From contig JAJVIQ010000020.1 in assembly GCA_022071965.1 (NCBI GenBank), forward strand, positions 62,001-126,000: DNA of 64,000 nucleotides. Direction: 5' to 3'. The notes beneath the pieces were generated by a model, which was not told where the DNA came from, ran no database searches, and saw nothing but the letters and a program-made list of their open reading frames with translations. The stretch is from Gammaproteobacteria bacterium (GTDB lineage: Bacteria; Pseudomonadota; Gammaproteobacteria; JAJPIJ01). The position numbers and the translations under genes are program-made. How positions within the stretch are numbered: position 1 is the first letter of the stretch; each line of letters begins with the position of its first letter. Below, piece by piece: positions 33,702 to 42,649 of this stretch.

Positions 33702-33716
33702 TGATGCGACGCATCA
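33702..33716. promoter_or_regulatory. Perfect 15-bp palindrome
   Basis: TGATGCG-A-CGCATCA, two perfect 7-bp arms around one base. It looks like a binding site for a dimeric regulator in the divergent promoter region. It is not an FNR box (wrong spacing). The regulator is unknown. Confidence 0.45.
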
Positions 33717-33793
33717 CACTCGGCGACAGGGGCGCGACTCCCAGCGGATGTCCGGGGGCTTTAACATCGCAATAAATTACGCTATTGTTAAGC

Positions 33794-33818
33794 GTGGTAC
33801 TCGTCGGTTCGGTACCAC
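33794..33818 (+). promoter_or_regulatory. Dyad just upstream of the small secreted-protein gene
   Basis: GTGGTAC (33794-33800) and GTACCAC (33812-33818) are perfect 7-bp arms around 11 bases. It is 55 bp upstream of the ATG at 33873 and could be an operator or a 5' leader hairpin. Confidence 0.45.
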
Positions 33819-33872
33819 GAGGGACTGAGCAGATCTGCCCAAAACAAACCATTAAATCCCAGGAGGTTTCAC

Positions 33873-34115
33873 ATGAAAAAGTTCGCCCTGACAGCAGCCA
33901 TTGCGGCGACCATCGTCGCGGCTCCTCTGGCGTTCGCCGAGAAGGGACATGATATGGCTGGCAACGAAGTGGAACTGCCTGCCAATTTCACCTACGGTGG
34001 TGACAACACCGGCGCCTATGCCGGTGGCAAGATTGGCACGGGCGTGAAGGACCCGGCGGTGTGCGGCACGTTCTCCAGCGAGAAGTGCTCGATCACCTAC
34101 ACCAAGGGCAAATAA
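33873..34115 (+). CDS. Small secreted protein of unknown function
   Basis: 80 residues with a clear Sec signal peptide (basic MKKF, hydrophobic core, cleavage after AFA at residue 22). The mature protein of about 58 residues is Gly/Thr/Lys-rich with two cysteines (C64, C72) that may form a disulfide. A perfect AGGAGG Shine-Dalgarno and a strong terminator 65 bp downstream suggest a highly expressed monocistronic gene. No family was recognised. It lacks a flavinylation motif despite the nearby apbE. Confidence 0.8.
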   Translation: MKKFALTAAIAATIVAAPLAFAEKGHDMAGNEVELPANFTYGGDNTGAYAGGKIGTGVKDPAVCGTFSSEKCSITYTKGK

Positions 34116-34179
34116 GCAACAGCGAACCACTCCCGGAGAAGAACAAAGAACATCCAGGTTTTGGTGTAATCTCCAAATG

Positions 34180-34206
34180 AAACCCCGCGTCAGCGGGGTT
34201 TTTTTT
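34180..34206 (+). terminator. Rho-independent terminator
   Basis: CCCCGC-GTCA-GCGGGG (34183-34198) followed by eight T (34199-34206), with A residues before the stem that extend pairing. It ends the small secreted-protein transcript. The opposite side is less T-rich (TTTCATTT), so it may also weakly stop apbE transcripts from the minus strand. Confidence 0.93.
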
Positions 34207-34213
34207 GGAACTT

Positions 34214-35464
34214 TCAGTGGCCTTTCCGCGACGCTCCTGCGCCCGTGACCTGCTGCGCTCCCCGCAAGCCACCGCCCGGGTGGCGCCCGTCGCGAGACTC
34301 GTGCGAAGGCCGCGGTGCGGACCGCTGGCGCGATAAACCCTGCAAGGTCTGGAGTGCCCGGGTCGCGTGGATCTCGATGCCCTGCTCGCCGAGATCGGCG
34401 AATCGCGCCGCCAGGCCCTCGATCTCCGCCAATACGGCGCCGCGATCGCTTCCCAGCACCAGCAGTGCTGTGGACCAGGCATCGGCCTCGACGGCATTGC
34501 GGGCCACAACGGCGACTGCCACGGTCCGGTGCCGCACCGGTGCGCCGGTGGAAGGATCCATCTCGTGGGAATAACGGACGCCGTCATACTCAAAATAATT
34601 TCTGTAACTTCCTGAAGTCGATAGGCCTTTCCCGTCAAGTTCAAGTGAAATATCCACTTCCTGCCGGACATCCGTAGGGCGTTCGATGCCGATCTGCCAT
34701 CCCCGGCCGTCTGGCCGGCGGCCCCGGGCGTAGACCTCTCCGCCCAGCTCCACGAGGAAGGACCGCACGCCGTGCTCGGAGAGGAATCTGGCGATGGTGT
34801 CCACCGCATAACCCGGCGCGATGGCGCCCAGATCGACCTCGAGGTCGGGGACCTGTTTTCTGATGGCGGGGGGCGCCGCACGGATCGACAGGTGCTGGAA
34901 ACCCACCCGCGCCCGCGCGGTCGCCACGGCCTCGGCGCCCGGCGGCCGCGGTGGCCTCGCCGGGCCGCTACCGAAACCCCAGGTATCGATGAGCGGCTTC
35001 ACGGTCACGTCAAAGGCGCCGCCGCTGCGGCGGCTTATCGTTGCGGCCGTCTCCAGCACCGTCGCCAGATCCTGGGAGACAGGAAACCAGTCCGTCGAGC
35101 GGCTGGCGTTGAAGCGGGACAGCTCCGAATCCTCCCGATACGTGGACATCTGCCGGTCAATCTCCTGGAGTACCGTGTTGATCCCCGATCGCAGGGTCTC
35201 GTTTGACGGGGCCCCCTGGCCGCTGTCGCCCACGTACTTGACCTGAAACGTGGTGCCCATCGCCTCGCCGACAATCGATGCGATTGCAGCGTGATCGCTC
35301 GCCCGTCCGCAGGCGGCCAGCAGCAGCACGCAACCGGGGCCGTACGCGAATCGCGTCAGGGAGCGGATAATGAACCGGCCGCGCCGCGACCAGTCTGACC
35401 AAGGTAGACTGGCAATGCCGCGCGCGCCCGGCGCAATGGATCGATCAGCACTAGAGTACCGCAC
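34214..35464 (-). CDS. apbE: FAD:protein FMN transferase (ApbE)
   Basis: Attaches FMN covalently to Thr/Ser of target flavoproteins such as Nqr and Rnf subunits. The ApbE fold is clear: GEAMGTTFQVKY, DVTVKPLIDTWGFG, DLGAIAPGYAVD and the C-terminal DPSTGAPV. The lipobox LLLAACG implies a periplasm-facing lipoprotein. The start is uncertain: GTG at 35464 leaves about 30 residues before the signal, and no ATG lies closer. A start downstream with a rare codon is possible. Its targets are not in the window. Divergent from the Bat operon by 17 bp. Confidence 0.88.
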   Translation of the reverse strand: MRYSSADRSIAPGARGIASLPWSDWSRRGRFIIRSLTRFAYGPGCVLLLAACGRASDHAAIASIVGEAMGTTFQVKYVGDSGQGAPSNETLRSGINTVLQEIDRQMSTYREDSELSRFNASRSTDWFPVSQDLATVLETAATISRRSGGAFDVTVKPLIDTWGFGSGPARPPRPPGAEAVATARARVGFQHLSIRAAPPAIRKQVPDLEVDLGAIAPGYAVDTIARFLSEHGVRSFLVELGGEVYARGRRPDGRGWQIGIERPTDVRQEVDISLELDGKGLSTSGSYRNYFEYDGVRYSHEMDPSTGAPVRHRTVAVAVVARNAVEADAWSTALLVLGSDRGAVLAEIEGLAARFADLGEQGIEIHATRALQTLQGLSRQRSAPRPSHESRDGRHPGGGLRGAQQVTGAGASRKGH

Positions 35465-35481
35465 ACGGAATCCCTCATCTG

Positions 35482-36480
35482 ATGAATGATCACGCCACTC
35501 CCGTCCCGGCCGACTCCGTCCGGCCAGCGGTCAGCGATCTCGAGGAGTTTATCGAATCCCGCATCATCGGCCAGGAAGGGCTCGTCGAGGCCCTGTTGAT
35601 CGCGCTGCTGGCCGATGGGCATCTCCTGGTCGAGGGCGCCCCGGGACTGGCCAAGACGCGCGCGGTGCGGGTGCTCGCCGACGGTATCGACGCCTCCTTT
35701 CACCGCATACAGTTCACGCCCGACCTGCTGCCCGCTGATTTGACCGGCACGGAGATCTACCGGCCCCAGGACGGGTCGTTCCGCTTCCAGCAGGGGCCGC
35801 TGTTCCACAATCTCGTGCTTGCCGACGAGATCAATCGGGCACCCGCCAAGGTGCAATCCGCGCTCCTCGAGGCGATGGCGGAGCGCCAGATCACCGTTGG
35901 GCTGCAGACCTATCATCTGCCCGCGCTGTTTCTGGTGATGGCGACCCAGAACCCCCTCGAACAGGAGGGCACCTATCCGCTGCCGGAGGCACAGCTCGAT
36001 CGCTTTCTGATGCACGTGCGCATCGACTACCCGGCCGCCGCGGATGAAAGACGCATCCTGAAGCTGGCGCGCAGCGAGGCCAGCGATGAGGCAGGCGCAC
36101 ATGCCTCGCCGCGTGTGCGCATCCCGCAGACGGCGGTGTTGCAGGCACGGCGCGAGGTGCTGGGCGTGTTCATGTCCGAGCCGCTGGAGCAGTACCTGCT
36201 GCAACTGGTGCTCGCCACGCGCAATCCGCAGGTCTACAGCGACGAGATCGGCCGCTGGCTGCAATACGGGGCGAGCCCGCGGGGCAGCATCGCCCTGGAC
36301 CGCTGCGCGCGGGCGCGGGCGTGGCTGCGCGGCCGCGATTACGTGACGCCGGATGATATCCAGGCCGTGGCGGCGGACGTGCTGCGGCATCGCCTGATAC
36401 TCAGCTACGAGGCCGAGGCCGACGGCATCGCCGCCGATCGCGTCGTCGGCGAGCTCCTGTCGCTGGTGGCCGTTCCATGA
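35482..36480 (+). CDS. MoxR-family AAA+ ATPase
   Basis: 332 residues. Walker A GAPGLAKT (52-59), Walker B VLADEI with D115/E116, and sensor MATQNPLEQEGTYPLPEAQLDRF. The C-terminal lid domain carries SPRGSIALDRCARARAW. MoxR ATPases act as chaperones that load metal or cofactors or mature complexes together with VWA proteins. It is the first gene of a six-gene operon. Confidence 0.94.
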   Translation: MNDHATPVPADSVRPAVSDLEEFIESRIIGQEGLVEALLIALLADGHLLVEGAPGLAKTRAVRVLADGIDASFHRIQFTPDLLPADLTGTEIYRPQDGSFRFQQGPLFHNLVLADEINRAPAKVQSALLEAMAERQITVGLQTYHLPALFLVMATQNPLEQEGTYPLPEAQLDRFLMHVRIDYPAAADERRILKLARSEASDEAGAHASPRVRIPQTAVLQARREVLGVFMSEPLEQYLLQLVLATRNPQVYSDEIGRWLQYGASPRGSIALDRCARARAWLRGRDYVTPDDIQAVAADVLRHRLILSYEAEADGIAADRVVGELLSLVAVP

Positions 36481-36495
36481 GGCATCGTCCCTGAC

Positions 36496-37494
36496 ATGAG
36501 CCTGCGCTCGCTACTCGGCCCGGCGTGGCGCGTGAGCGTGCCGCCCGCTGCCGGGTCTCGTCCCGGGGCCTCGAGCGCCGTGCGGGTCTCGCTCGCCGAT
36601 CTGGTGCGGCTGGCACCGCAGGCGCGGCAGCTGGAGCTCTGGCATTCGCGGCGCGGCGTGGAGGATGGCGGCGCGCACCATACCATGTTCAAGGGGCGCG
36701 GCATGGAGTTCGCCGAGACCCGCCCTTACCAGCCGGGCGACGACATCAGGCATATCGACTGGCGGGTCACGGCCCGATCCGGGCGCGCGCACACGAAGCT
36801 TTTCCGCGAAGAGCGGGAACGCCCGGTGTTCGTGTGGGTGGACTGCAGGCCGCACATGCATTTTGCCACCCGTGGCAGCTTCAAGAGCGTGCTCGCCGCG
36901 CGGCTGGCCGCACTGGTCGCCTGGGCGGCCCACGCCCGCGGCGATCGCGTCGGGGGCAACGTGCTCAGCACCGCGCAGGATTACGCGCAGGAGCCCGGGC
37001 GGGGCCGGCAAAATGTCCTGCGCCTGCTGCGCGCGCTGGAGCTCGCGTGCGCATCGACGATCGCCGAGCGCGCCCCCATGAGCCAGGCGGCGGAAGGCTC
37101 GCTGACCTCGCTGCGACACACCGTACGCCCGGGTACGATCGTGTTCCTCATCGGCGATTTCCACGACCTCGAGGCGGCGGTGACGGGTCTGCTCGCCCAG
37201 ATCAGCACACACAGCGACGTGACCCTGTGCTGCCTGCACGATCCGCTGGAGGCCGCCCTGCCGCCGGCCGGGATCTATCCGGTGAGCTCGCCTGGCGGCG
37301 AGATCGCGGACCTCGACACGGCCAACACCGCCTGGCGAGTGGAGTACGCCGCCCGGTTTCAACAGCGGATGCAGACGTTGCGTGACGCCGCGCGCCAACA
37401 CCGGGCGCGATTCCTGGAAGTCAGTACCACGGACGATCCATTGCTGGCGCTGCGCGCGATCGCAGGCACGGTGGCAGCGCGAAGCGCCGGCTGA
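36496..37494 (+). CDS. DUF58 protein of the Bat operon
   Basis: 332 residues, cytosolic. The DUF58 hallmark is REERPVFV-like: the sequence has DIRHIDWRVTARSG and KLFREERERPVFVWVD. A degenerate VWA-like C-terminal half follows. DUF58 proteins accompany MoxR in virtually all Bat-type clusters. It starts 15 bp after the moxR gene. Confidence 0.9.
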   Translation: MSLRSLLGPAWRVSVPPAAGSRPGASSAVRVSLADLVRLAPQARQLELWHSRRGVEDGGAHHTMFKGRGMEFAETRPYQPGDDIRHIDWRVTARSGRAHTKLFREERERPVFVWVDCRPHMHFATRGSFKSVLAARLAALVAWAAHARGDRVGGNVLSTAQDYAQEPGRGRQNVLRLLRALELACASTIAERAPMSQAAEGSLTSLRHTVRPGTIVFLIGDFHDLEAAVTGLLAQISTHSDVTLCCLHDPLEAALPPAGIYPVSSPGGEIADLDTANTAWRVEYAARFQQRMQTLRDAARQHRARFLEVSTTDDPLLALRAIAGTVAARSAG

Positions 37495-37514
37495 GATCGC
37501 ACGGGGCGATCGCC

Positions 37515-38030
37515 ATGGACCCACGGGCCATCCCGCTACGCGACCTGCACCTGCCCCCGCCGGTGGGCTGGTGGCCGCCCGCGCCTGGGTGGTGGGTGCT
37601 GGCCGCCCTGGCGCTGACGGCCGTTGTGCTGGGGGTCCTGGCGTGGCGAAGCCGCCGTCGCCGTCGCGTGCCGCGCCATGCCGACATGGTTGCCGAGGTC
37701 TGGCGGACCTGGCGGGATCTGCGGAGTACCCTTGCGGATCCGCATGCGATGACCGATGGCGTGCAGCAGTTGTCCGCGCTGGTGCGCCGCGTCGCGTTGA
37801 CGCTGCACGCCCGCGGTGAGGTGGCCGGTCTGAGCGGGGAGGAGTGGCTGCGGTTTCTCGACGCACCGCTGGGCGGCACGGAGTTCAGCAACGGGCCAGG
37901 CCGCATCCTGGCCTCGGCCCCGTATCAGTCCGGACTCGGCCGGATGGCCCCCGGCGAGGTCGAGCGCTGCATGCAGCTGTGCGAGCGCTGGCTGAGAATC
38001 GTCCTCGACGCCGGCAGGGCGGGGCGCTGA
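37515..38030 (+). CDS. DUF4381 membrane protein of the Bat operon
   Basis: 171 residues with a membrane segment at about 22-44 after a Pro/Trp-rich N-terminus (HLPPPVGWWPPAPGWW) that is typical of DUF4381. A basic stretch (RSRRRRRVPR) marks the cytosolic side. The family is found between DUF58 and VWA genes; its function is unknown. Confidence 0.85.
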   Translation: MDPRAIPLRDLHLPPPVGWWPPAPGWWVLAALALTAVVLGVLAWRSRRRRRVPRHADMVAEVWRTWRDLRSTLADPHAMTDGVQQLSALVRRVALTLHARGEVAGLSGEEWLRFLDAPLGGTEFSNGPGRILASAPYQSGLGRMAPGEVERCMQLCERWLRIVLDAGRAGR

Positions 38031-38032
38031 TC

Positions 38033-39028
38033 GTGCTGCAGTTCGAATGGCCCTGGGTATTGCTGGCATTGCCACTGCCGTGGATCGCCCGACGCCTGCT
38101 GTCGCCGGTCCGGCGGCCGGCCGGCGGGGCCCTGCGCGTCCCGTTCTTTGCGAGGATGATGTCCGCCACGGCGTCCACCGCGACGCGTGGCGCGCGCGCT
38201 CTCTGGATTGCCGCGCTGGCCTGGCTGCTGCTGATCGCCGCCGCCGCGCGCCCGCAATGGCTCGGTGAACCGGAGGCCGTAGCGATGAGCGGTCGCGACA
38301 TCATGCTCGCGGTGGATCTCTCGCGCAGCATGCAGCAGACCGACTTCGAGGTGCAGGGCGAGCTCATCGATCGGCTCTCCGCCGTCAAGCTGGTCGCGCT
38401 GGATTTCATCGAGCGCCGCGTCGGTGACCGCATCGGCCTCATCCTGTTCGGCGACCGTGCCTACCTGCAGGCGCCGCTCACCTTCGACCGGACGACCGTG
38501 CAGACGCTGTTGAAGGAGGCGGTGCTGGGACTGGCCGGCGATGCCACGGCCATGGGTGACGCCATAGGCATTGCCGTGAAGCGGCTGCGAGGCGATCGCG
38601 TCCAGAACCGCGTCCTCATTCTCCTTACCGACGGGGCCAACACCGCCGGGGAGATCGAACCCCTGAAGGCGGCGGAGCTGGCCGCCAAGGCGGGTTTGAA
38701 GATACACACGATCGGCATCGGCGCCGACGAGGTCCGGATTCGGCAGTTGTTCGGCACCTATCGTACCAATCCCAAGCTCGATCTCGACGAGGCGACTCTG
38801 AAGGCGATCGCGGAGCGCACCGGCGGGCGCTACTTCCGCGCCCGCGATAGCACCGAGCTGAACGAGATCTACGCGCTCATCGATCAAATCGAGCCGATCG
38901 AACAGGATCCGCGGCGATTCCGTCCGATCGCCTCGCTGTATCCCTGGCCACTCGGCGTCGCGGTACTGCTGGGGGCATGGCTCGTATTGCGCGAGCGGAC
39001 GGGAGTCCGCGGGGCCGCCGTTTCATGA
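38033..39028 (+). CDS. VWA-domain membrane protein (BatA-like)
   Basis: 331 residues with N-terminal membrane segments (about 5-22 and 56-74), a von Willebrand A domain with a complete MIDAS start DLSRS (95-99) and a later TDGANTAG strand, and a C-terminal membrane segment. GTG start 2 bp after the DUF4381 stop, with an AGGGCGGGG-type Shine-Dalgarno. Its stop overlaps the next ATG (ATGA). Confidence 0.9.
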   Translation: MLQFEWPWVLLALPLPWIARRLLSPVRRPAGGALRVPFFARMMSATASTATRGARALWIAALAWLLLIAAAARPQWLGEPEAVAMSGRDIMLAVDLSRSMQQTDFEVQGELIDRLSAVKLVALDFIERRVGDRIGLILFGDRAYLQAPLTFDRTTVQTLLKEAVLGLAGDATAMGDAIGIAVKRLRGDRVQNRVLILLTDGANTAGEIEPLKAAELAAKAGLKIHTIGIGADEVRIRQLFGTYRTNPKLDLDEATLKAIAERTGGRYFRARDSTELNEIYALIDQIEPIEQDPRRFRPIASLYPWPLGVAVLLGAWLVLRERTGVRGAAVS

Positions 39029-40854
39029 GCGTGGCGGATCTCCATTTCCTGCGGCCGCTGTGGCTGCTGGCTCTGCCGGCGCTGCCCGCCATCATCCGGC
39101 TGCTCCGCGGCCACGCGGTCCAGGGTACGCCGTGGCGCCGGGTCGTGGACGCGGCACTGCTTCCACACGTGCTCGCGCGACCGGGGTCTGCGGCCACCCG
39201 ATCGGTGCGCCGGCTCCGCTGGCTGCTGGTCGCCGCATACACGCTGGCCGTGCTCGCGCTTGCCGGACCGGCATGGAAGCGGTTGCCGCAACCGGTATTC
39301 CAGGACCGCTCGGCGGTGGTGATCATGCTCGATCTCTCTCGATCGATGGCGGCGCAGGACCTGCGGCCGAGCAGGCTCGCTCGCGCCCGCTTCAAGGTGG
39401 CCGATCTGCTGGCGCAACGCCGCGCGGGCATGACCGCGCTGGTGGTGTACGCGCAGGATGCCTATGGCGTCGTCCCGGTGACCGACGATGCCGCGACCAT
39501 CTTGAACCTGCTGCCGGTGCTCGAGCCCGATCTCATGCCGGCGCAGGGCAGCCGGCCGGAACGCGCCATTGCACTGGCGCTGGAGCTGCTCCGGCAGGGC
39601 GGTATGCCGCGCGGCGATCTGCTCTTGATCACCGATTCCCTCACCCCGGAACAGGCCGGGGAGATCGCGCGCGAGCTGGAGCCCCACGACCATCGACTGT
39701 CGATATTGGCCATGGGCACCGTGGCCGGCGCGCCGATCCCCAGGCCTGGCGGCGGTTTTTTCGAGACCGAGGAGGGCAAGCCCGCGGTGGCGAGACTGGA
39801 CCCGGCGCCGATGCAGGCGCTCGTCGGCGGGCGGGGCGGACGCTTCCTCATCGGCCGCGGCGACGACAGTGACGTGCAGGCCCTCGCTCGCCTGTTCGCC
39901 ACCCGGATCGGCGCGGAGGTCACCGCCAAGTCCGACCGCACCTCCGAGCGCTGGCGCGAAGAGGGACCGTGGCTGCTGCTGCCGCTCATCCCGCTGGCGG
40001 CCCTGCTCTTCCGCCGCGGGCTCATCGCCGCGGTCCTCATCGCGATGCTGCCGTGGCCCAGGACGGCCGCTGCGTGGCAATGGGGCGATCTCTGGCGCCG
40101 GCCCGATCAGCAGGCGTCGGCCGCGCTCGAGCGCGGTGACAACGACCGCGCCGCCGAACGGTTTCATGATCCACGCTGGGCGGCGGTGGCGCGCTACCGC
40201 GCCGATGACTTCACCGGTGCGGTGGGGACCCTTGAAGGGCTCGACGGCAGCGACGATCACTACAATCGCGGCAATGGCCTCGCGCGCCTGGGTAAGTACA
40301 GGGACGCCATCGACGCCTACGAACGGGCGCTCGCGCTCGACCCGGGCAACGACGACGCGCGCCACAATCGTGATCTCATCCGCCAGTTGTTGCAGCAGTC
40401 GGAGAGCCGGGGCGGCGGCGCGAGCGGTCAGCGGGGCGGCGCCCCGCAGTCCTCGCCGCCGCGGGGCGACGCCGGCGCACAGGATGACCGCGAGCAGGGC
40501 CAGCCCGGATCCGAGCAGCCTGCCGGCGCGGAAGGCGACCGGGGAAGGGAGACGGCCCGCCAGCAGCCCGGCGGCGAGCCCGGCAGGAATCTCGAAGAAC
40601 TGCTCGCCAAGCGCCGGAAGGAAGACGGCCGTGCTCGCGATCCGACCGACTCGGGCAGGGAAGGCGGCGGGGAGGGAGACGTCCCGGACCCCGCTCAGCC
40701 GGACGGCGGGCGCAGTGAGCGCCGCGAGACCAGCCAGGCCGATGAGCAATGGCTGCGACGGATACCGGACGATCCGGGCGGCCTGCTGCGGCGGAAATTC
40801 TATTATCAGTACAGCCAGTCGAATCGCACTCCCGCGGGCGACACGCCATGGTGA
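39025..40854 (+). CDS. VWA-TPR protein (BatB/BatC fusion)
   Basis: 609 residues. Two N-terminal membrane segments, a VWA domain with MIDAS DLSRS (103-107), further membrane segments near 315-350, then TPR-like repeats (about 370-455, e.g. YNRGNGLARLGKYRDAIDAY). It ends in a long Gln/Gly/Arg/Glu-rich low-complexity tail (about 455-590). It joins BatB-like VWA and BatC-like TPR parts in one chain, common in proteobacteria. Its ATG overlaps the previous stop. Confidence 0.9.
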   Translation: MSVADLHFLRPLWLLALPALPAIIRLLRGHAVQGTPWRRVVDAALLPHVLARPGSAATRSVRRLRWLLVAAYTLAVLALAGPAWKRLPQPVFQDRSAVVIMLDLSRSMAAQDLRPSRLARARFKVADLLAQRRAGMTALVVYAQDAYGVVPVTDDAATILNLLPVLEPDLMPAQGSRPERAIALALELLRQGGMPRGDLLLITDSLTPEQAGEIARELEPHDHRLSILAMGTVAGAPIPRPGGGFFETEEGKPAVARLDPAPMQALVGGRGGRFLIGRGDDSDVQALARLFATRIGAEVTAKSDRTSERWREEGPWLLLPLIPLAALLFRRGLIAAVLIAMLPWPRTAAAWQWGDLWRRPDQQASAALERGDNDRAAERFHDPRWAAVARYRADDFTGAVGTLEGLDGSDDHYNRGNGLARLGKYRDAIDAYERALALDPGNDDARHNRDLIRQLLQQSESRGGGASGQRGGAPQSSPPRGDAGAQDDREQGQPGSEQPAGAEGDRGRETARQQPGGEPGRNLEELLAKRRKEDGRARDPTDSGREGGGEGDVPDPAQPDGGRSERRETSQADEQWLRRIPDDPGGLLRRKFYYQYSQSNRTPAGDTPW

Positions 40855-40858
40855 TCGC

Positions 40859-42598
40859 ATGCCGATAGGCGTTCGCCGAGGGTTACGGCGCGCGGCCAGG
40901 CCGTTCGCGGCCCTGCTGCTGGCATGGACCGTGACAAACCCCGCCCGCGCCGAGATCACGGCCGCGGTCGAGGGCGAGGAAATCCGGGCGGGTCAGAGCT
41001 TCGTCCTCTCCTTTCAGAGCGACACTGGCGGCGGCCGGCCGGATCTCTCGCCGCTGCAGCGGGATTTCGAGGTACTCGGCACCGCCCGGCGCACCAACAT
41101 CAGCATCGAGAACGGCCGCGCGATGCGCACGACCCTCTGGCAGGTGAAGCTCATCCCGAGGCACGCGGGCAGCGTCACCATACCGTCCATCGAATTCGGC
41201 GCAGAGCGCTCGCAACCGCTGACCATCGCGATCGCACCGGCCACCGGTGGTCCGGACGATGCGGGGAACCGGTTGCGGCTCGAGGTCACTGCCACCCCGC
41301 AGGCCCCGTATGTTCAGCAGCAGGTGCTCCTGACCGTGCGCCTCTTCGTCCCGCAGGAGGTCGATCTCGTCGAATCGTCATTCGGCGATCCCCGGGTTGA
41401 CGGTGGTGACGCGCTGATTACGGCAGCCGGCAAGGTCCGTGAACGTCAGCGCACCGAACGCGGCGTGCGTGAACGGATGATCGAGCGCACGTACGCGATC
41501 TTTCCGCAGACCCACGGCGAGCTGGTCATCGAGCCGCTGACGTTCGAAGGCCAGGTCTTCGAATCCCAGGCGACATTCGACAATCCCTTCGGTCAGTCGA
41601 TACGAACCCGGCGCCTGCAGTCCGAGCCGATTCCGCTGCGGGTAAGACCGGTCCCGCGGGAGTTCAAGGGCAGGCACTGGCTGCCGGCGCAATCCCTCAC
41701 GCTGGTGGAGAACTGGTCGGAGGAGAACGCCACCTTGAAGGCCGGCGAGCCGATCGCGCGCAGCCTGACATTGCTTGCCAAGGGCCTCACCGCCGGGCAA
41801 TTGCCCGAGATCGCGGTGGCGATGCCCGAGGTCGTCAAGAGCTATCCCGAGGCGCCGGTGCTGGACGACCACGGGCGCAGCGAGGGGATCACGGGCCTGC
41901 GCATGGAGAAGCAGACGTTGATCATCAATGCCAATGGAGCGGTCACGCTGCCCGAGATACGCATCCCGTGGTGGAATACCGGCACGGATCGGCCCGAGGT
42001 GGCCGTGATCGCCGCACAAACCCTGCAGGTCGTCGGTGGCATCCCTGCGCCCCGGGAGACGCCACCCACCCCCGCCGCGGCGCCTGCGCCCGCGCCCGCC
42101 GCCACCACCCCTGGCCCCCGGACGCCGCCGGCGCCGCCGTTCTGGCGCCATCTCGCGATCCTGCTCGCATCGGGATGGGCGCTCACGTCCCTGGCATGGT
42201 GGCGCTCGCGAGCGCATGCCGCGAGACACGCGGGCGGGCCTTCGGATTCGGTTCCGCCCGGATCCGAAGCGGCACGCATCGCCGATCAGGTGCTCGCGTA
42301 CGCGCGCAACGACGATGCCGTGCGGACCCGCCAGGCACTGCAGCGATGGGCCAGCGCCCGAACGATCAATCCCGCGACCCTGGACGGCATTGCGCGACGA
42401 CATCCGGATCTCGCGCCGGCGCTGCAGGAGCTGGATCGATGCCTCTATGCGGGGGGCCCCGCGGGCTGGTCAGGGGCGGAGCTCGCCACGGCATTCGCGA
42501 TCTCGCATCGCTCGCCGGGCGTGGCACGCGATCGGCCCACGACGCAACCCACGGCGCTGGCGCCACTGTATCTCTCGTCCGAAACGGATCCGCGATAG
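40859..42598 (+). CDS. batD: BatD-family protein (oxygen-tolerance BatD)
   Basis: 579 residues with an N-terminal signal peptide (cleavage near ARAEITA). A large periplasmic beta-rich region (about 25-405) follows the BatD pattern GGRPDLSPLQRDFEVLGT. Then a Pro/Ala-rich linker (about 400-425), a membrane segment (about 428-448) and a cytosolic helical tail. Last gene of the operon. A weak GC hairpin (CGCCC-GTGC-GGGCG, near 42613) follows before the convergent receiver gene. Confidence 0.88.
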   Translation: MPIGVRRGLRRAARPFAALLLAWTVTNPARAEITAAVEGEEIRAGQSFVLSFQSDTGGGRPDLSPLQRDFEVLGTARRTNISIENGRAMRTTLWQVKLIPRHAGSVTIPSIEFGAERSQPLTIAIAPATGGPDDAGNRLRLEVTATPQAPYVQQQVLLTVRLFVPQEVDLVESSFGDPRVDGGDALITAAGKVRERQRTERGVRERMIERTYAIFPQTHGELVIEPLTFEGQVFESQATFDNPFGQSIRTRRLQSEPIPLRVRPVPREFKGRHWLPAQSLTLVENWSEENATLKAGEPIARSLTLLAKGLTAGQLPEIAVAMPEVVKSYPEAPVLDDHGRSEGITGLRMEKQTLIINANGAVTLPEIRIPWWNTGTDRPEVAVIAAQTLQVVGGIPAPRETPPTPAAAPAPAPAATTPGPRTPPAPPFWRHLAILLASGWALTSLAWWRSRAHAARHAGGPSDSVPPGSEAARIADQVLAYARNDDAVRTRQALQRWASARTINPATLDGIARRHPDLAPALQELDRCLYAGGPAGWSGAELATAFAISHRSPGVARDRPTTQPTALAPLYLSSETDPR

Positions 42599-42649
42599 CT
42601 GCCCGTGTCCCTCGCCCGTGCGGGCGGGGGTGATGCGGGTGGCGCCCGA

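Larger units (their letters stand above)
33417..33872. other. Intergenic region, 456 bp, rich in dyads
   Basis: Divergent space between the membrane-fusion gene (minus) and a small secreted-protein gene (plus). It contains two tight hairpins on the minus-strand leader (GCGGCAC/GTGCCGC 33514-33533; GCGGTG-CAAG-CACCGC 33601-33616), an FNR-like box (33650-33663), a 15-bp palindrome (33702-33716) and another dyad (33794-33818). A 74-codon plus-strand frame (33604-33828) shows no recognisable protein. No known riboswitch was identified. Confidence 0.55.

Noticed and set aside
33604-33828. 74-codon plus-strand frame before the small secreted protein
   Set aside because: No recognisable domain or clear Shine-Dalgarno. 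It spans the FNR-like box and palindromes, so it is more likely regulatory DNA.
39869-40858. Long upstream extension of the batD frame
   Set aside because: The frame is open across the VWA-TPR gene but reads as Arg/Ser/Pro-rich noise. A good signal peptide begins at 40859.
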